A stretch of 45,503 nt of DNA from an uncultured Acidimicrobiales bacterium. Lineage in GTDB: Bacteria; Actinomycetota; Acidimicrobiia; Acidimicrobiales; Aldehydirespiratoraceae. A model generated the notes under the pieces. It was given only the letters and a program-made list of their open reading frames with translations, made no database searches and was not told the DNA's origin. The translations under genes and the position numbers were made by a program. Shown one piece after another: positions 6,906-14,279 of this stretch. How positions within the stretch are numbered: the first letter of the stretch is position 1; every line of letters begins with the position of its first letter. The stretch covers positions 1 to 45,503 of the forward strand of contig CAJQPN010000007.1 of NCBI GenBank assembly GCA_905480195.1, read 5' to 3'.

Positions 6906-9241
6906 CCGAAGTACTCGTCGGACTCACCGGCGCCGAGGTCGCGAAGCGCGTCGCTGACGGTCGGATCAACGACGTTCCCGACGCGCCGGTACGCACCGTC
7001 TCACAGATCGTCCGGGCAAATGTCTTCACGCCCGTCAACGCGATCATCGGGACCCTCTTCGTACTGATCCTCGTGGCTGGCTACCCCGCCGACGCATTGT
7101 TCGCCGGCGTTGTCATCTCTAACTCGGTGATCGGCATCGGGCAGGAGCTCCAGGCCCGGCGCACGCTCGATGCACTCGCCGTGCTCTCGGCGCCAAAAGC
7201 CCGCGTCCGTCGCGACGGCATCACGACCGAGATCGGAGTGAGTGGTGTCGTCGCCGACGAGGTCCTCGAGCTCTCACCCGGTGATCAGGTCGTCGTCGAC
7301 GGTGACGTCTTGTCGGCCTCGGGCCTCGAGATCGACGAATCGCTGCTCACCGGCGAGTCAGACCCGGTGGAGAAGGCCGTCGGTGATCACGTCATGTCCG
7401 GGTCGTTCGTGTCAGCCGGTTCCGGTCTGTACCGAGCCACCCACATCGGCGCTGCGTCCTACGCAGCCAGGCTCGCAGAAGAAGCCCGTCGCTTCGAGCT
7501 GGCCGGGAGCGAACTGCGCCGCGGCGTCGACATCATCCTGCGATGGCTGACGTTCATCATCCCACCGGCATCGATCCTGCTGCTGCTGCGTCAACTCGAC
7601 ACCCAGGATCGTTGGCAGGACGCCCTCCAGGCAACGGTGGCCGCCGCCGTTGCGATGGTGCCCGACGGGCTCGTGCTGCTCACCAGCTTGAGCTTTATCA
7701 CCGGGGTGATCGCGCTCGCTCGCCGCAAGGCATTGGCGAAGGAACTGGCGTCAGTGGAGTTGCTGGCCCGCGTCGACACCCTCTGTCTCGACAAGACGGG
7801 AACGATCACCACGGGCGAGATCAGCCTTTCGCGCATCGAAGCGGTCGGCAACAACACCGACGACGACGCAGCTGCAATCCTTGGCGCTCTCGGGGCATCC
7901 GACCCATCACCGAACGCGACCCTCGCCGCGATCATCGAGCACTATGACCCCCCTGACGGCTGGGAAACGACCCGAAGCCTGCCCTTCTCGTCAGCGCGCA
8001 AGTGGGCAGCCGCCGAGTTCGGCGACCACGGCACCTACTACCTTGGCGCCCCCGACATCCTCTTCGATGCTGAGGATCAGACCGGGCGGACCCGGGCCGA
8101 AGCGGCAGCGGAAGTCGGCTTTCGGGTGCTCCTCGTCACCCGGTCCAACGATGGCTGGCACGACCAGACGCTCAGCTCCGGCCGCACGCCAGTCTGCCTC
8201 GTACTGCTCGAAGACATGATCCGACCCGACGCGCCCGAGATCTTCGCTTTCTTCAAGGAGCAGGGTGTGCAACTCAAAGTGATCTCGGGGGACAATCCGG
8301 CGACCGTCGCTGAGGTCGCGCGGCGGGCCGGCATCGACGGAGCTGATGCATGGGTCGACGCCCGCAACATCCCCGACGACCAGGAAGAGCTCGCCGACCA
8401 GCTCGAGAGCGCCACCGTCTTCGGTCGCGTAACCCCACACCAGAAGCGGGCGATGGTCCATGCGCTCCAGAGCCGCGGTCGCATCGTCGCCATGACCGGT
8501 GACGGCGTCAACGATGTCCTCGCTCTCAAGGACGCCGATATGGGCATTGCGATGGGCGCAGGCTCGTCCTCGACCCGAGCCGTCGCCCAGCTCGTACTGC
8601 TCGACAACAAGTTCGCCACCCTCCCTCGAGTGCTGTCCGAGGGTCGCCGAGTCATCAACAACATCGAACGAGTCGCCAATCTCTTCATCACCAAAGCGGC
8701 CTACGCCGTGCTGCTCACAGCACTGGTGGGTATCTCGGGGGCACCGTTCCCCTTCCTTCCCCGTCAGCTCACCTTGATCGGCAGCTTCTCGATCGGCGTC
8801 CCGGGCTTTTTTCTTGCACTTGCGCCGAACGAGTCGCTCGTTCGGCCCGGATTCCTCGAACGGGTGCTGCGATTCTCGCTCCCAGCCGGCGCCACGGCAG
8901 GAGCGGTGACCTATGGGCTCTACGAGTGGGCCCGCCGACTTGACGGGATGACCTTGGCCGAAGCTCGCACCGCAGCGACCGTCACGCTGCTCGGTATCGG
9001 GCTCACGATCCTGGTGCTCATCAGTCGGCCACTGCGACCATGGAAACTCGCGCTGGCGGCGTCGATGGCCGGGCTCTACGCCGTGGTGATGGCGATCCCC
9101 TTCGGTCGCGAGTACTTCGAGCTCGACCTCCCAACCAGTGATGCGTGGTTCGGCGTTGCGATCGCAGTGGCAGCGGGCTCGATCGGTGTCTGGGTCGCGA
9201 GCCGTATCTTCGGCCCCGTAGACGCCGGGGGTGGCTCGTGA
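6902..9241 (+). CDS. ctpE: CtpE-like calcium-transporting P-type ATPase
   Basis: Integral-membrane cation pump of 779 residues, close in length and in sequence along its whole extent to Mycobacterium CtpE, a calcium-uptake ATPase. Visible hallmarks are the actuator motif LLTGESDPVEK (about residue 150), the phosphorylation site DKTGTITTG with Asp297, the nucleotide-binding KWAAAEF and KVISGDNPATV regions, and the hinge motif MTGDGVNDVLALKDADMGIAMG. Hydrophobic segments flank these domains. The start is TTG at 6902, supported by GGAG about 9 nt upstream and by overlap with the NUDIX stop (TTGA). Its own stop overlaps the next gene as GTGA. No N-terminal heavy-metal (CxxC) domain is present. 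Calcium specificity is inferred from similarity. Confidence 0.9.
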   Translation: MTEVLVGLTGAEVAKRVADGRINDVPDAPVRTVSQIVRANVFTPVNAIIGTLFVLILVAGYPADALFAGVVISNSVIGIGQELQARRTLDALAVLSAPKARVRRDGITTEIGVSGVVADEVLELSPGDQVVVDGDVLSASGLEIDESLLTGESDPVEKAVGDHVMSGSFVSAGSGLYRATHIGAASYAARLAEEARRFELAGSELRRGVDIILRWLTFIIPPASILLLLRQLDTQDRWQDALQATVAAAVAMVPDGLVLLTSLSFITGVIALARRKALAKELASVELLARVDTLCLDKTGTITTGEISLSRIEAVGNNTDDDAAAILGALGASDPSPNATLAAIIEHYDPPDGWETTRSLPFSSARKWAAAEFGDHGTYYLGAPDILFDAEDQTGRTRAEAAAEVGFRVLLVTRSNDGWHDQTLSSGRTPVCLVLLEDMIRPDAPEIFAFFKEQGVQLKVISGDNPATVAEVARRAGIDGADAWVDARNIPDDQEELADQLESATVFGRVTPHQKRAMVHALQSRGRIVAMTGDGVNDVLALKDADMGIAMGAGSSSTRAVAQLVLLDNKFATLPRVLSEGRRVINNIERVANLFITKAAYAVLLTALVGISGAPFPFLPRQLTLIGSFSIGVPGFFLALAPNESLVRPGFLERVLRFSLPAGATAGAVTYGLYEWARRLDGMTLAEARTAATVTLLGIGLTILVLISRPLRPWKLALAASMAGLYAVVMAIPFGREYFELDLPTSDAWFGVAIAVAAGSIGVWVASRIFGPVDAGGGS

Positions 9242-10053
9242 CCGATGCGGTTCTGATCGAACGACAAGATCCCGGGATCCTCATCGTGACGTTCAACCAG
9301 CCACACACGCTGAATGCGTTCTCGACCGATATGGCGACGGCGCTGACGAACGCGCTCCGTACAGCCGACAGCGATGACGCGATCCGCGTCGTGGTGATCA
9401 CCGGAACAGGCAGTGCGTTCTGCGCTGGTGCCGACTTTTCCAAGGGATCGGGGGTATTCGCAGCGCCCGCGACGGAGACGTTTTCCTCCGATCCGCTCGA
9501 CGACTTCCACCCCTGGGAGTGCCGCAAACCGGTGATCGCAGCGATCAACGGCCACGCCGTGGGCGTCGGACTCACGATGACGTTGCAGTGCGACATACGC
9601 ATCGTGGCCGAAGAAGCCAAGCTCGGGATCGTGCAGAACCGTCGAGGCGTCCTCCCAGACGCCCATGCGCATTGGACCCTTCCCCGTCTGGTGGGGCACG
9701 GGCGAGCTGCCGAGATCCTTTTGACCGGCAAGATGTTCTGCGGCGCCGACGCACTGAGCTGGGGCCTGGCCAGCGAGGCGCTACCGGCCAACGATGTACT
9801 CGATCGAGCCCTCGAGCTCGCGACAGAGATTGCCGTACAAACAGCACCGGTCTCTGTCGGCGTATCGAAGCGTCTGCTCTGGATGTCGGCGCCGTCACCC
9901 GACGAGATCAACGAGCTCGAACGAAAGCTCCACCTCCATCTGATGGGCACTGCCGACTCCCGCGAGGGAATACGGGCATTCTCAGAGAAGCGCGATCCCG
10001 AATGGTCGCTCAGTCCGACCGCCGACTGGCCCCAGTGGCTCGACGAGCGTTGA
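9238..10053 (+). CDS. Enoyl-CoA hydratase/isomerase (crotonase) family protein
   Basis: Crotonase-fold acyl-CoA enzyme of 271 residues. The oxyanion-hole segments are clear (GSAFCAGADF and NGHAVGVGLTMTLQCDIR). The two glutamates of true hydratases are absent: the first position lies in GIVQNRRG, and the second region reads LPDAHAHWTLPRLVG, with an Asp. An Asp at this place is typical of isomerase-type members such as PaaG, so isomerisation or another crotonase reaction is more likely than simple hydration. The GTG start overlaps the ctpE stop (GTGA, 9238-9241), which fixes the start. It is followed 16 nt later by the lipid kinase gene. Confidence 0.88.
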   Translation: MTDAVLIERQDPGILIVTFNQPHTLNAFSTDMATALTNALRTADSDDAIRVVVITGTGSAFCAGADFSKGSGVFAAPATETFSSDPLDDFHPWECRKPVIAAINGHAVGVGLTMTLQCDIRIVAEEAKLGIVQNRRGVLPDAHAHWTLPRLVGHGRAAEILLTGKMFCGADALSWGLASEALPANDVLDRALELATEIAVQTAPVSVGVSKRLLWMSAPSPDEINELERKLHLHLMGTADSREGIRAFSEKRDPEWSLSPTADWPQWLDER

Positions 10054-10069
10054 CCGCCGGACCTCCGCA

Positions 10070-10942
10070 ATGGTGAGCGACGTTCACGTGCTGATCAGTC
10101 CCAACGCCGGCCGCGGTCGAACGGCCGGCACAAGCGCTGATGTCCTCGACCGCCTGCGAGCGCTCGGCGCCCACGTAATCGACATCTCCGGTACCGATGC
10201 CGAGAGTTCGGAGTCCAACGCCTGCGAGGCTGTGGCGGGCGGGGCGCGGCGACTCATCGTGCTCGGGGGCGACGGGATCGTACATCTAGGGGTACAAGCG
10301 GTTGCCGGTACCGAGACCGTCCTCGGCGTGATCCCGATCGGCACCGGTAACGACTTCGCCCGAGGGCTCGATTGGATACCCGACGACCCCCTCCTCGCGG
10401 CCTCCGTCGCCCTTCACGATCCTGCGTCGATCGATGCACTCCGCTGCGGCCGACGCTGGACTGTGTCGGTCGCCACCGGTGGCTTCAGCGGCGACGTGAA
10501 CGAACGGGCCGAACGCCTCCGTCACCCCAAAGGGTCGAGCCGTTACACCGTGGCCACCCTCCTCGAACTCCCGAAGCTCGACGCTCGATCGCTTCACCTC
10601 GAGATCGACGGCGAAGCGTTCAGCCACCAGGCCACGATGCTCGCCGTTGCGAACACTGCCTGGTTCGGGGGCGGCATGCACATCGCGCCCGACGCCGACC
10701 CGACCGACGGATATCTCGATATCACTGTTGTCGACGAGATCGGCCGCCTCGAACTCTTGCGCTTCTTCAACCGAGTCTTCAACGGCACCCACATGAGCCA
10801 CCCGAAGGTGCACGGCTACCGGGGGCGGTCGGTCCGGATCACTTCCGACGAGCCGCTCACGATCTGGGGTGACGGCGAGTACGTCGGTCCGACGCCGTGC
10901 ACCATCGAGTCCGTGCCAAGCGCACTCCGAATCGCCCGTTGA
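10070..10942 (+). CDS. Diacylglycerol kinase-like lipid kinase (DagK/YegS family)
   Basis: Phosphorylates a lipid such as diacylglycerol at the membrane surface using ATP. The protein has 290 residues. The N-terminal DAGK catalytic domain opens with HVLISPNAGRGRTAG. It continues with the nucleotide-binding GGDG motif at residues 66-69 and PIGTGNDFARGL at 89-100, all diagnostic. The C-terminal beta-sandwich domain includes VANTAWFGGGMHIAPDADP and DGYLDITVVD, as expected in the family. It is the last intact gene of the nudix-ctpE-crotonase run. The exact lipid substrate cannot be read from sequence. Confidence 0.92.
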   Translation: MVSDVHVLISPNAGRGRTAGTSADVLDRLRALGAHVIDISGTDAESSESNACEAVAGGARRLIVLGGDGIVHLGVQAVAGTETVLGVIPIGTGNDFARGLDWIPDDPLLAASVALHDPASIDALRCGRRWTVSVATGGFSGDVNERAERLRHPKGSSRYTVATLLELPKLDARSLHLEIDGEAFSHQATMLAVANTAWFGGGMHIAPDADPTDGYLDITVVDEIGRLELLRFFNRVFNGTHMSHPKVHGYRGRSVRITSDEPLTIWGDGEYVGPTPCTIESVPSALRIAR

Positions 10943-10955
10943 CAACGAGATAGCG

Positions 10956-11102
10956 ATGATCATGAGTGGTGGGGAGGCACTTGTCGACTTGATGTCCGGG
11001 CCGATGCCAGGCGGCGGACCGATCAATGTCGCGGTCCCCTGCGCACGCATCGGCACGCCGACGGCGTTCGTCGAGGAGGTCTCGACGGGCCCCACACGGT
11101 GA
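10956..11102 (+). pseudogene. Fragment of a PfkB-family sugar kinase (N-terminal remnant)
   Basis: A 48-codon open stretch reads GEALVDLMSG, GGGPINVAVPCARIGTP and TAFVEEVSTG. These match the N-terminal segment of fructokinase/ribokinase-type PfkB proteins: GEALxDL, then GGxPxNVAVxLARLG, then the strand before xSxDxxG. The reading stops at 11100-11102, and nothing beyond it encodes the remaining roughly 250 residues with the ATP site and catalytic GAGD. The fragment sits right after the lipid kinase gene, and the FGE gene follows on the other strand. It is best read as a decayed, truncated gene. Confidence 0.6.
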
Positions 11103-11172
11103 TGCGATCTGGGAACGCGTCAACGTCTCGGGCGTCGCAGAGCGACCCGCCCGACCGCAGGGAACTGTCGAC

Positions 11173-12057
11173 CTAGTTCTGGTCCCAGGCCACACGGAAC
11201 CCGATATTTCCGGTGGTCGTGTCGGGCGTATTCGAGCTGCGGGCTCCAACCCGATAGCGGTTGCAATACGAGTCGTGACACAGATACGAACCACCTCGAA
11301 CCACACGCTGCCGGGCGCGCTCGTCGAACCAGTCGGCCGTCCACTCCCACGTGTTCCCGGCGACGTCGAAAAGGCCATACCCGTTCGGTGGGAACGACCG
11401 CACAGGCGAGGGTCCGATCCATCCGTCGTCGGCGGTGTTCTCGCTTGGGAATATTCCCTGCCAGATGTTGCAGCGATGCTCGCCCTCAGGCTCCAGTTCG
11501 TCACCCCAGGGATAACGCGCCTGGTCAAGCCCACCGCGAGCAGCCTTCTCCCACTCGGCTTCGCTCGGGAGGCGTCCACCGACCCAGCGGGCGTAGGCCT
11601 GGGCCTCGTCCCAGTTGATGTGAATCACTGGGTGATCATCGCGACCGGCCACGTCGGAGTGCGGACCTTCGGGGTGACACCAGTTGGAGCCTTCGACTAC
11701 CCGCCACCATTCTGCACCGACGACACCTTGGGTGGGTGGGAAGTCGTCGGGCAACAGGCCACCGAACACGAACGACCAGCCTTCGCGCTCAGCAAGGGTA
11801 ACGAAACCGGTCGCGGTGACGAACGCTTGCCACTCAGCATTGGTGACCAGCGTGGCTCCGATGGCGAACGCCTCGATATCAACCGTCCGCACCGGCCCCT
11901 CCCGGTCGGCGGGAAATCGCAGATCGGTCGTTCCCATCTGAAATGGCCCGGCAGGGATCGTCACCCGTTGCGATGGATGCTCTCCACCAGACTCAACTGC
12001 TGCTGCCTCAATGCTGGAGACTTTGCGGTTCGGTGAGCAGCAGGGTGGATCGGCCAC
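11173..12057 (-). CDS. Formylglycine-generating enzyme (SUMF1/FGE family)
   Basis: Converts the active-site cysteine of type I sulfatases to C-alpha-formylglycine. The sequence follows Streptomyces FGE closely: IPAGPFQMGT, HPVIHINWDEAQAYARW, RLPSEAEWEKAARGG, GLFDVAGNTWEWTADWF. The C-terminal segment GGSYLCHDSYCNRYRVGARS contains both copper-binding/catalytic cysteines (C260 and C265 for the start used), so the enzyme should be active. The start is uncertain. GTG at 12057 gives 294 residues, near the family norm, whereas the open frame extends far upstream through whiB in another frame. It lies 58 nt downstream of whiB on the same strand. A likely client is the sulfatase at 40006-41451. Confidence 0.92.
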   Translation of the reverse strand: MADPPCCSPNRKVSSIEAAAVESGGEHPSQRVTIPAGPFQMGTTDLRFPADREGPVRTVDIEAFAIGATLVTNAEWQAFVTATGFVTLAEREGWSFVFGGLLPDDFPPTQGVVGAEWWRVVEGSNWCHPEGPHSDVAGRDDHPVIHINWDEAQAYARWVGGRLPSEAEWEKAARGGLDQARYPWGDELEPEGEHRCNIWQGIFPSENTADDGWIGPSPVRSFPPNGYGLFDVAGNTWEWTADWFDERARQRVVRGGSYLCHDSYCNRYRVGARSSNTPDTTTGNIGFRVAWDQN

Positions 12058-12115
12058 CGATGCAGTCTCGTCGTTTCGAGCACTCGGGGGCGAGTCCTCG
12101 CAGGAGTTCGCCGCC

Positions 12116-12460
12116 TCAGACCGCCCTGGCGAGGGCGGTGCGGGCTCGTTCCTCTGCCACGCGCTTACGGCCAATGATCGGCGTCGTCGGAGCGTAACCG
12201 GCATCGGCCCGCTCGCTCTCGGACTCGCCACCCCAAAAGCCGAGCTCACGATTCGTACGTGCGTAGGTGCGGCACACCTCAAGCGAATCGCAGGACTCGC
12301 AGACTTTCCGAGCAGATGCTTCGCGCCGAACACGCGCCTCGGGCCGTTCGGCGAATGGCGCGAAGAACAGGTTGCTCTTCCCGTTACACGCAGCATCTTC
12401 CATCCAACCCGTTGGGCCGATCGGGCCGGTTGACTCGGCGGTGTCGATCATCTCGAGCAT
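12116..12460 (-). CDS. WhiB-family iron-sulfur transcription factor
   Basis: Small actinobacterial regulator of 114 residues that binds a [4Fe-4S] cluster and usually acts with the primary sigma factor. The four cluster cysteines are C25, C54, C57 and C63 (C-x28-C-x2-C-x5-C). The conserved turn GFWGG follows at residues 74-78, and a basic tail (IIGRKRVAEERAR) fits the DNA-binding region. The ATG at 12460 has GAGG and GGGGAG purine-rich stretches just upstream. A long leader region precedes it. Which of the WhiB subfamilies it belongs to cannot be decided from sequence alone. Confidence 0.95.
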   Translation of the reverse strand: MLEMIDTAESTGPIGPTGWMEDAACNGKSNLFFAPFAERPEARVRREASARKVCESCDSLEVCRTYARTNRELGFWGGESESERADAGYAPTTPIIGRKRVAEERARTALARAV

Positions 12461-12945
12461 GGCTACCTCGCTCCCCTGAGGACCGCTGCCGTACTCCTTG
12501 GTTCGGCGCGACGATCCTCGTCCGGTTTACCTCTCAAACCTAGGGAGAACCGCACGGTTCGTCCTGCGAAACGCCATGAATGTTAACGCTAGCTCACATC
12601 TCTTTGAGAGATCGAAGTGCGACCACCAAACTATTCCAGGAATAAACGCATTTAGCCTAGTCGTGGAACATCGGGCTCGGCCAGCGGATGACGAACACGG
12701 GCCTTGCGAAACCGTCCCGTCCACGACTGTGCTGGCTCGGCCGTGCAGGTCGATCGCGCGAGCAGCGTGGGAGGCTTCGATTCAGCACGTCCAGCACGGT
12801 CCGCTGCCCAGCGGACCCGAGCACGCCCCGGTGATCGACGTGACAATGGGTGCGCACCGGTCGAAGCGAACGACCGCGAGGCCCTCAGTCAGCAGCGACC
12901 AGATCCGGCCGAGGCGATCGCTCACCGCCTCGGCCCTCTCGACCC
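12461..12945. other. Long intergenic region upstream of whiB
   Basis: About 485 bp with no convincing gene. It probably contains the whiB promoter and a long 5' leader. Visible structure: the TGTGA...TTAACA motif at 12581-12598 (listed separately) and a small perfect hairpin ATCTCT-TTG-AGAGAT at 12598-12612, with no T-run. The AT-rich patch around 12630-12660 stands out from the GC-rich surroundings and is a candidate promoter area. The remainder towards 12945 lies downstream of the mct-like gene. Confidence 0.5.
12581..12598 (-). promoter_or_regulatory. Operator-like motif upstream of whiB
   Basis: On the minus strand the sequence is TGTGAGCTAGCGTTAACA. It matches 15 of 18 positions of the motif in front of the thiolase gene (15825-15842). 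It lies about 120 nt upstream of the whiB start. The partly palindromic form suggests a regulator site; the protein is unknown. Confidence 0.35.
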
Positions 12946-14154
12946 TCAAGGTGCCGATGCCACCACGCCGTCGTCGTGGAGGTCACCGATTTCTCGGGCC
13001 GACAGTCCGAGCCTCTCGACCAAGATCTGCTCAGTGTGCTCGCCAAGCCTCGGGGCCGGGGTCGGCTCGAGCGGCAACGTACCGCCGAACGCCAGCGGTG
13101 AGCCGGGGGTGAGATAGGTGCCGATGCCGGGCTGTTCGAGCTCGCGGAACAGCTCGCTGTCGGTCGAAACACGCGGGTCGTGGTCGACCAGCTCCCTGAA
13201 CGATTGGTAGCGGCCCCAACACACGCCGAGCTCGTCAAAGCGGGTGGCGACCTCGTCGATCGTGTGCGAAGCGATCCACGGTGCCACCGCCGCCGTGATC
13301 GCCGCTCGGTGTTCGAACCGTGCTCCTTCGTCGCGAAAGCTGACACCCAGATTGGTCTCGATCGTCGCCACCGCATCCACGGCATCGGTCGCTTCCAAGA
13401 GGCCGCTCCACTGTTTCGGGCTGATACCGACGGCGTACACGACCGTGCCGTCCTTACAGGTGAAGGTGGTGCCGTACGCGCCATAGATGTCGTTGCCGAA
13501 CCGCTCCCGCTCGGTCCCGTTGATCTGCGCCTCTGCGACATGACCGAGCGCACTGACTGCGACGAAAGCCACATCACTCAGGGCAAGGGTCATCGACGAG
13601 CCCTGCCCTGTCCGAAGCCGATGACGATCAGCGGCGAGGATGCCCAGCGCCGCGGTCTGCCCACAGATCAGATCCCATGCCGGCAGGACGTGGTTGATCG
13701 GCTCGGCCTCCCCGACAGGGCCCGTGGCCATCGGGTACCCGACAGCACAGTTCACCGTGTAATCGAGCGCCGTCGACCCGTCTCGGTTCCCGGTGATGGC
13801 GAGCATGACCAGATCGTCACGATGTTGCGAAAGCGATTCGTGACTCATCCAGCCTCGGGCAGGAAAGTTTGTGAGAAACGTGCCCGCATCACCGATGAGC
13901 GCAGTCAACAGTTCCTTCGCTCGATCACTTCGCAGATCCACGGCAATCGACCGTTTGCCCTTGTTGAGTCCAGCCCAGTAGATCGACTCGCCATCGGCGG
14001 TCAGCGGCCATCGACGAAAGTCGATACCGCCACCGATCTGGTCGAAGCGGATCACGTCGGCGCCGAGCTGTGAAAGGGTCATGCCACCCGAAGGAGCGGC
14101 AACGAACGCCGACCCTTCGATCACTCGGAGCCCGTCGAGAGGGGGTGTCTGCAC
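12946..14154 (-). CDS. mct: Mct-like family III CoA-transferase (2-methylfumaryl-CoA isomerase homologue)
   Basis: CaiB/BaiF-type CoA transferase. It resembles the Chloroflexus mesaconyl-CoA C1-C4 CoA transferase along its whole length. Shared segments include LRVIEGSAFVAAPSGGMTLS, YWAGLNKGKRSIAVDLR, FLTNFPARGW, NHVLPAWDLICGQ, EQPGIGTYLTPGSPL and PAPRLGEHTEQIL. The conserved catalytic Asp of family III is present (D161, in PAWDL). Mct moves CoA within 2-methylfumaryl-CoA in the 3-hydroxypropionate bicycle. GTG at 14154 is preferred because GAGG lies 8 nt upstream; a TTG at 14172 would add six residues. Product length is 402. No other bicycle genes are in the window. It lies 125 nt downstream of the aldehyde dehydrogenase gene on the same strand. 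Confidence 0.85.
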   Translation of the reverse strand: MQTPPLDGLRVIEGSAFVAAPSGGMTLSQLGADVIRFDQIGGGIDFRRWPLTADGESIYWAGLNKGKRSIAVDLRSDRAKELLTALIGDAGTFLTNFPARGWMSHESLSQHRDDLVMLAITGNRDGSTALDYTVNCAVGYPMATGPVGEAEPINHVLPAWDLICGQTAALGILAADRHRLRTGQGSSMTLALSDVAFVAVSALGHVAEAQINGTERERFGNDIYGAYGTTFTCKDGTVVYAVGISPKQWSGLLEATDAVDAVATIETNLGVSFRDEGARFEHRAAITAAVAPWIASHTIDEVATRFDELGVCWGRYQSFRELVDHDPRVSTDSELFRELEQPGIGTYLTPGSPLAFGGTLPLEPTPAPRLGEHTEQILVERLGLSAREIGDLHDDGVVASAP

Positions 14155-14279
14155 GGGCGCATCCTCGCTCAAACGACAACCATCGGTCCACCTGTCAGGC
14201 GCTTCGACCCCAAGAGAAGCACGAGAGCAGTTTCGAAGATGCCACTCCTTTGATCGCTGCTGCAGAGAACGAGTGAAAC

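Noticed and set aside
11026-12036. Plus-strand open frame of 336 codons opposite the FGE gene
   Set aside because: It begins inside the PfkB fragment and runs antisense to clear FGE motifs; no protein similarity.
12598-12612. Perfect hairpin ATCTCT-TTG-AGAGAT as a terminator
   Set aside because: The stem is only 6 bp, AT-rich and lacks a T-run. At most it is a regulatory half-site pair.
12527-12724. Small minus-strand frame whose product contains SSAGRAR, a string often seen in spurious translations of tRNA genes
   Set aside because: I looked for a tRNA here and found no T-loop GGTTCGA-type motif and no cloverleaf pairing on either strand.
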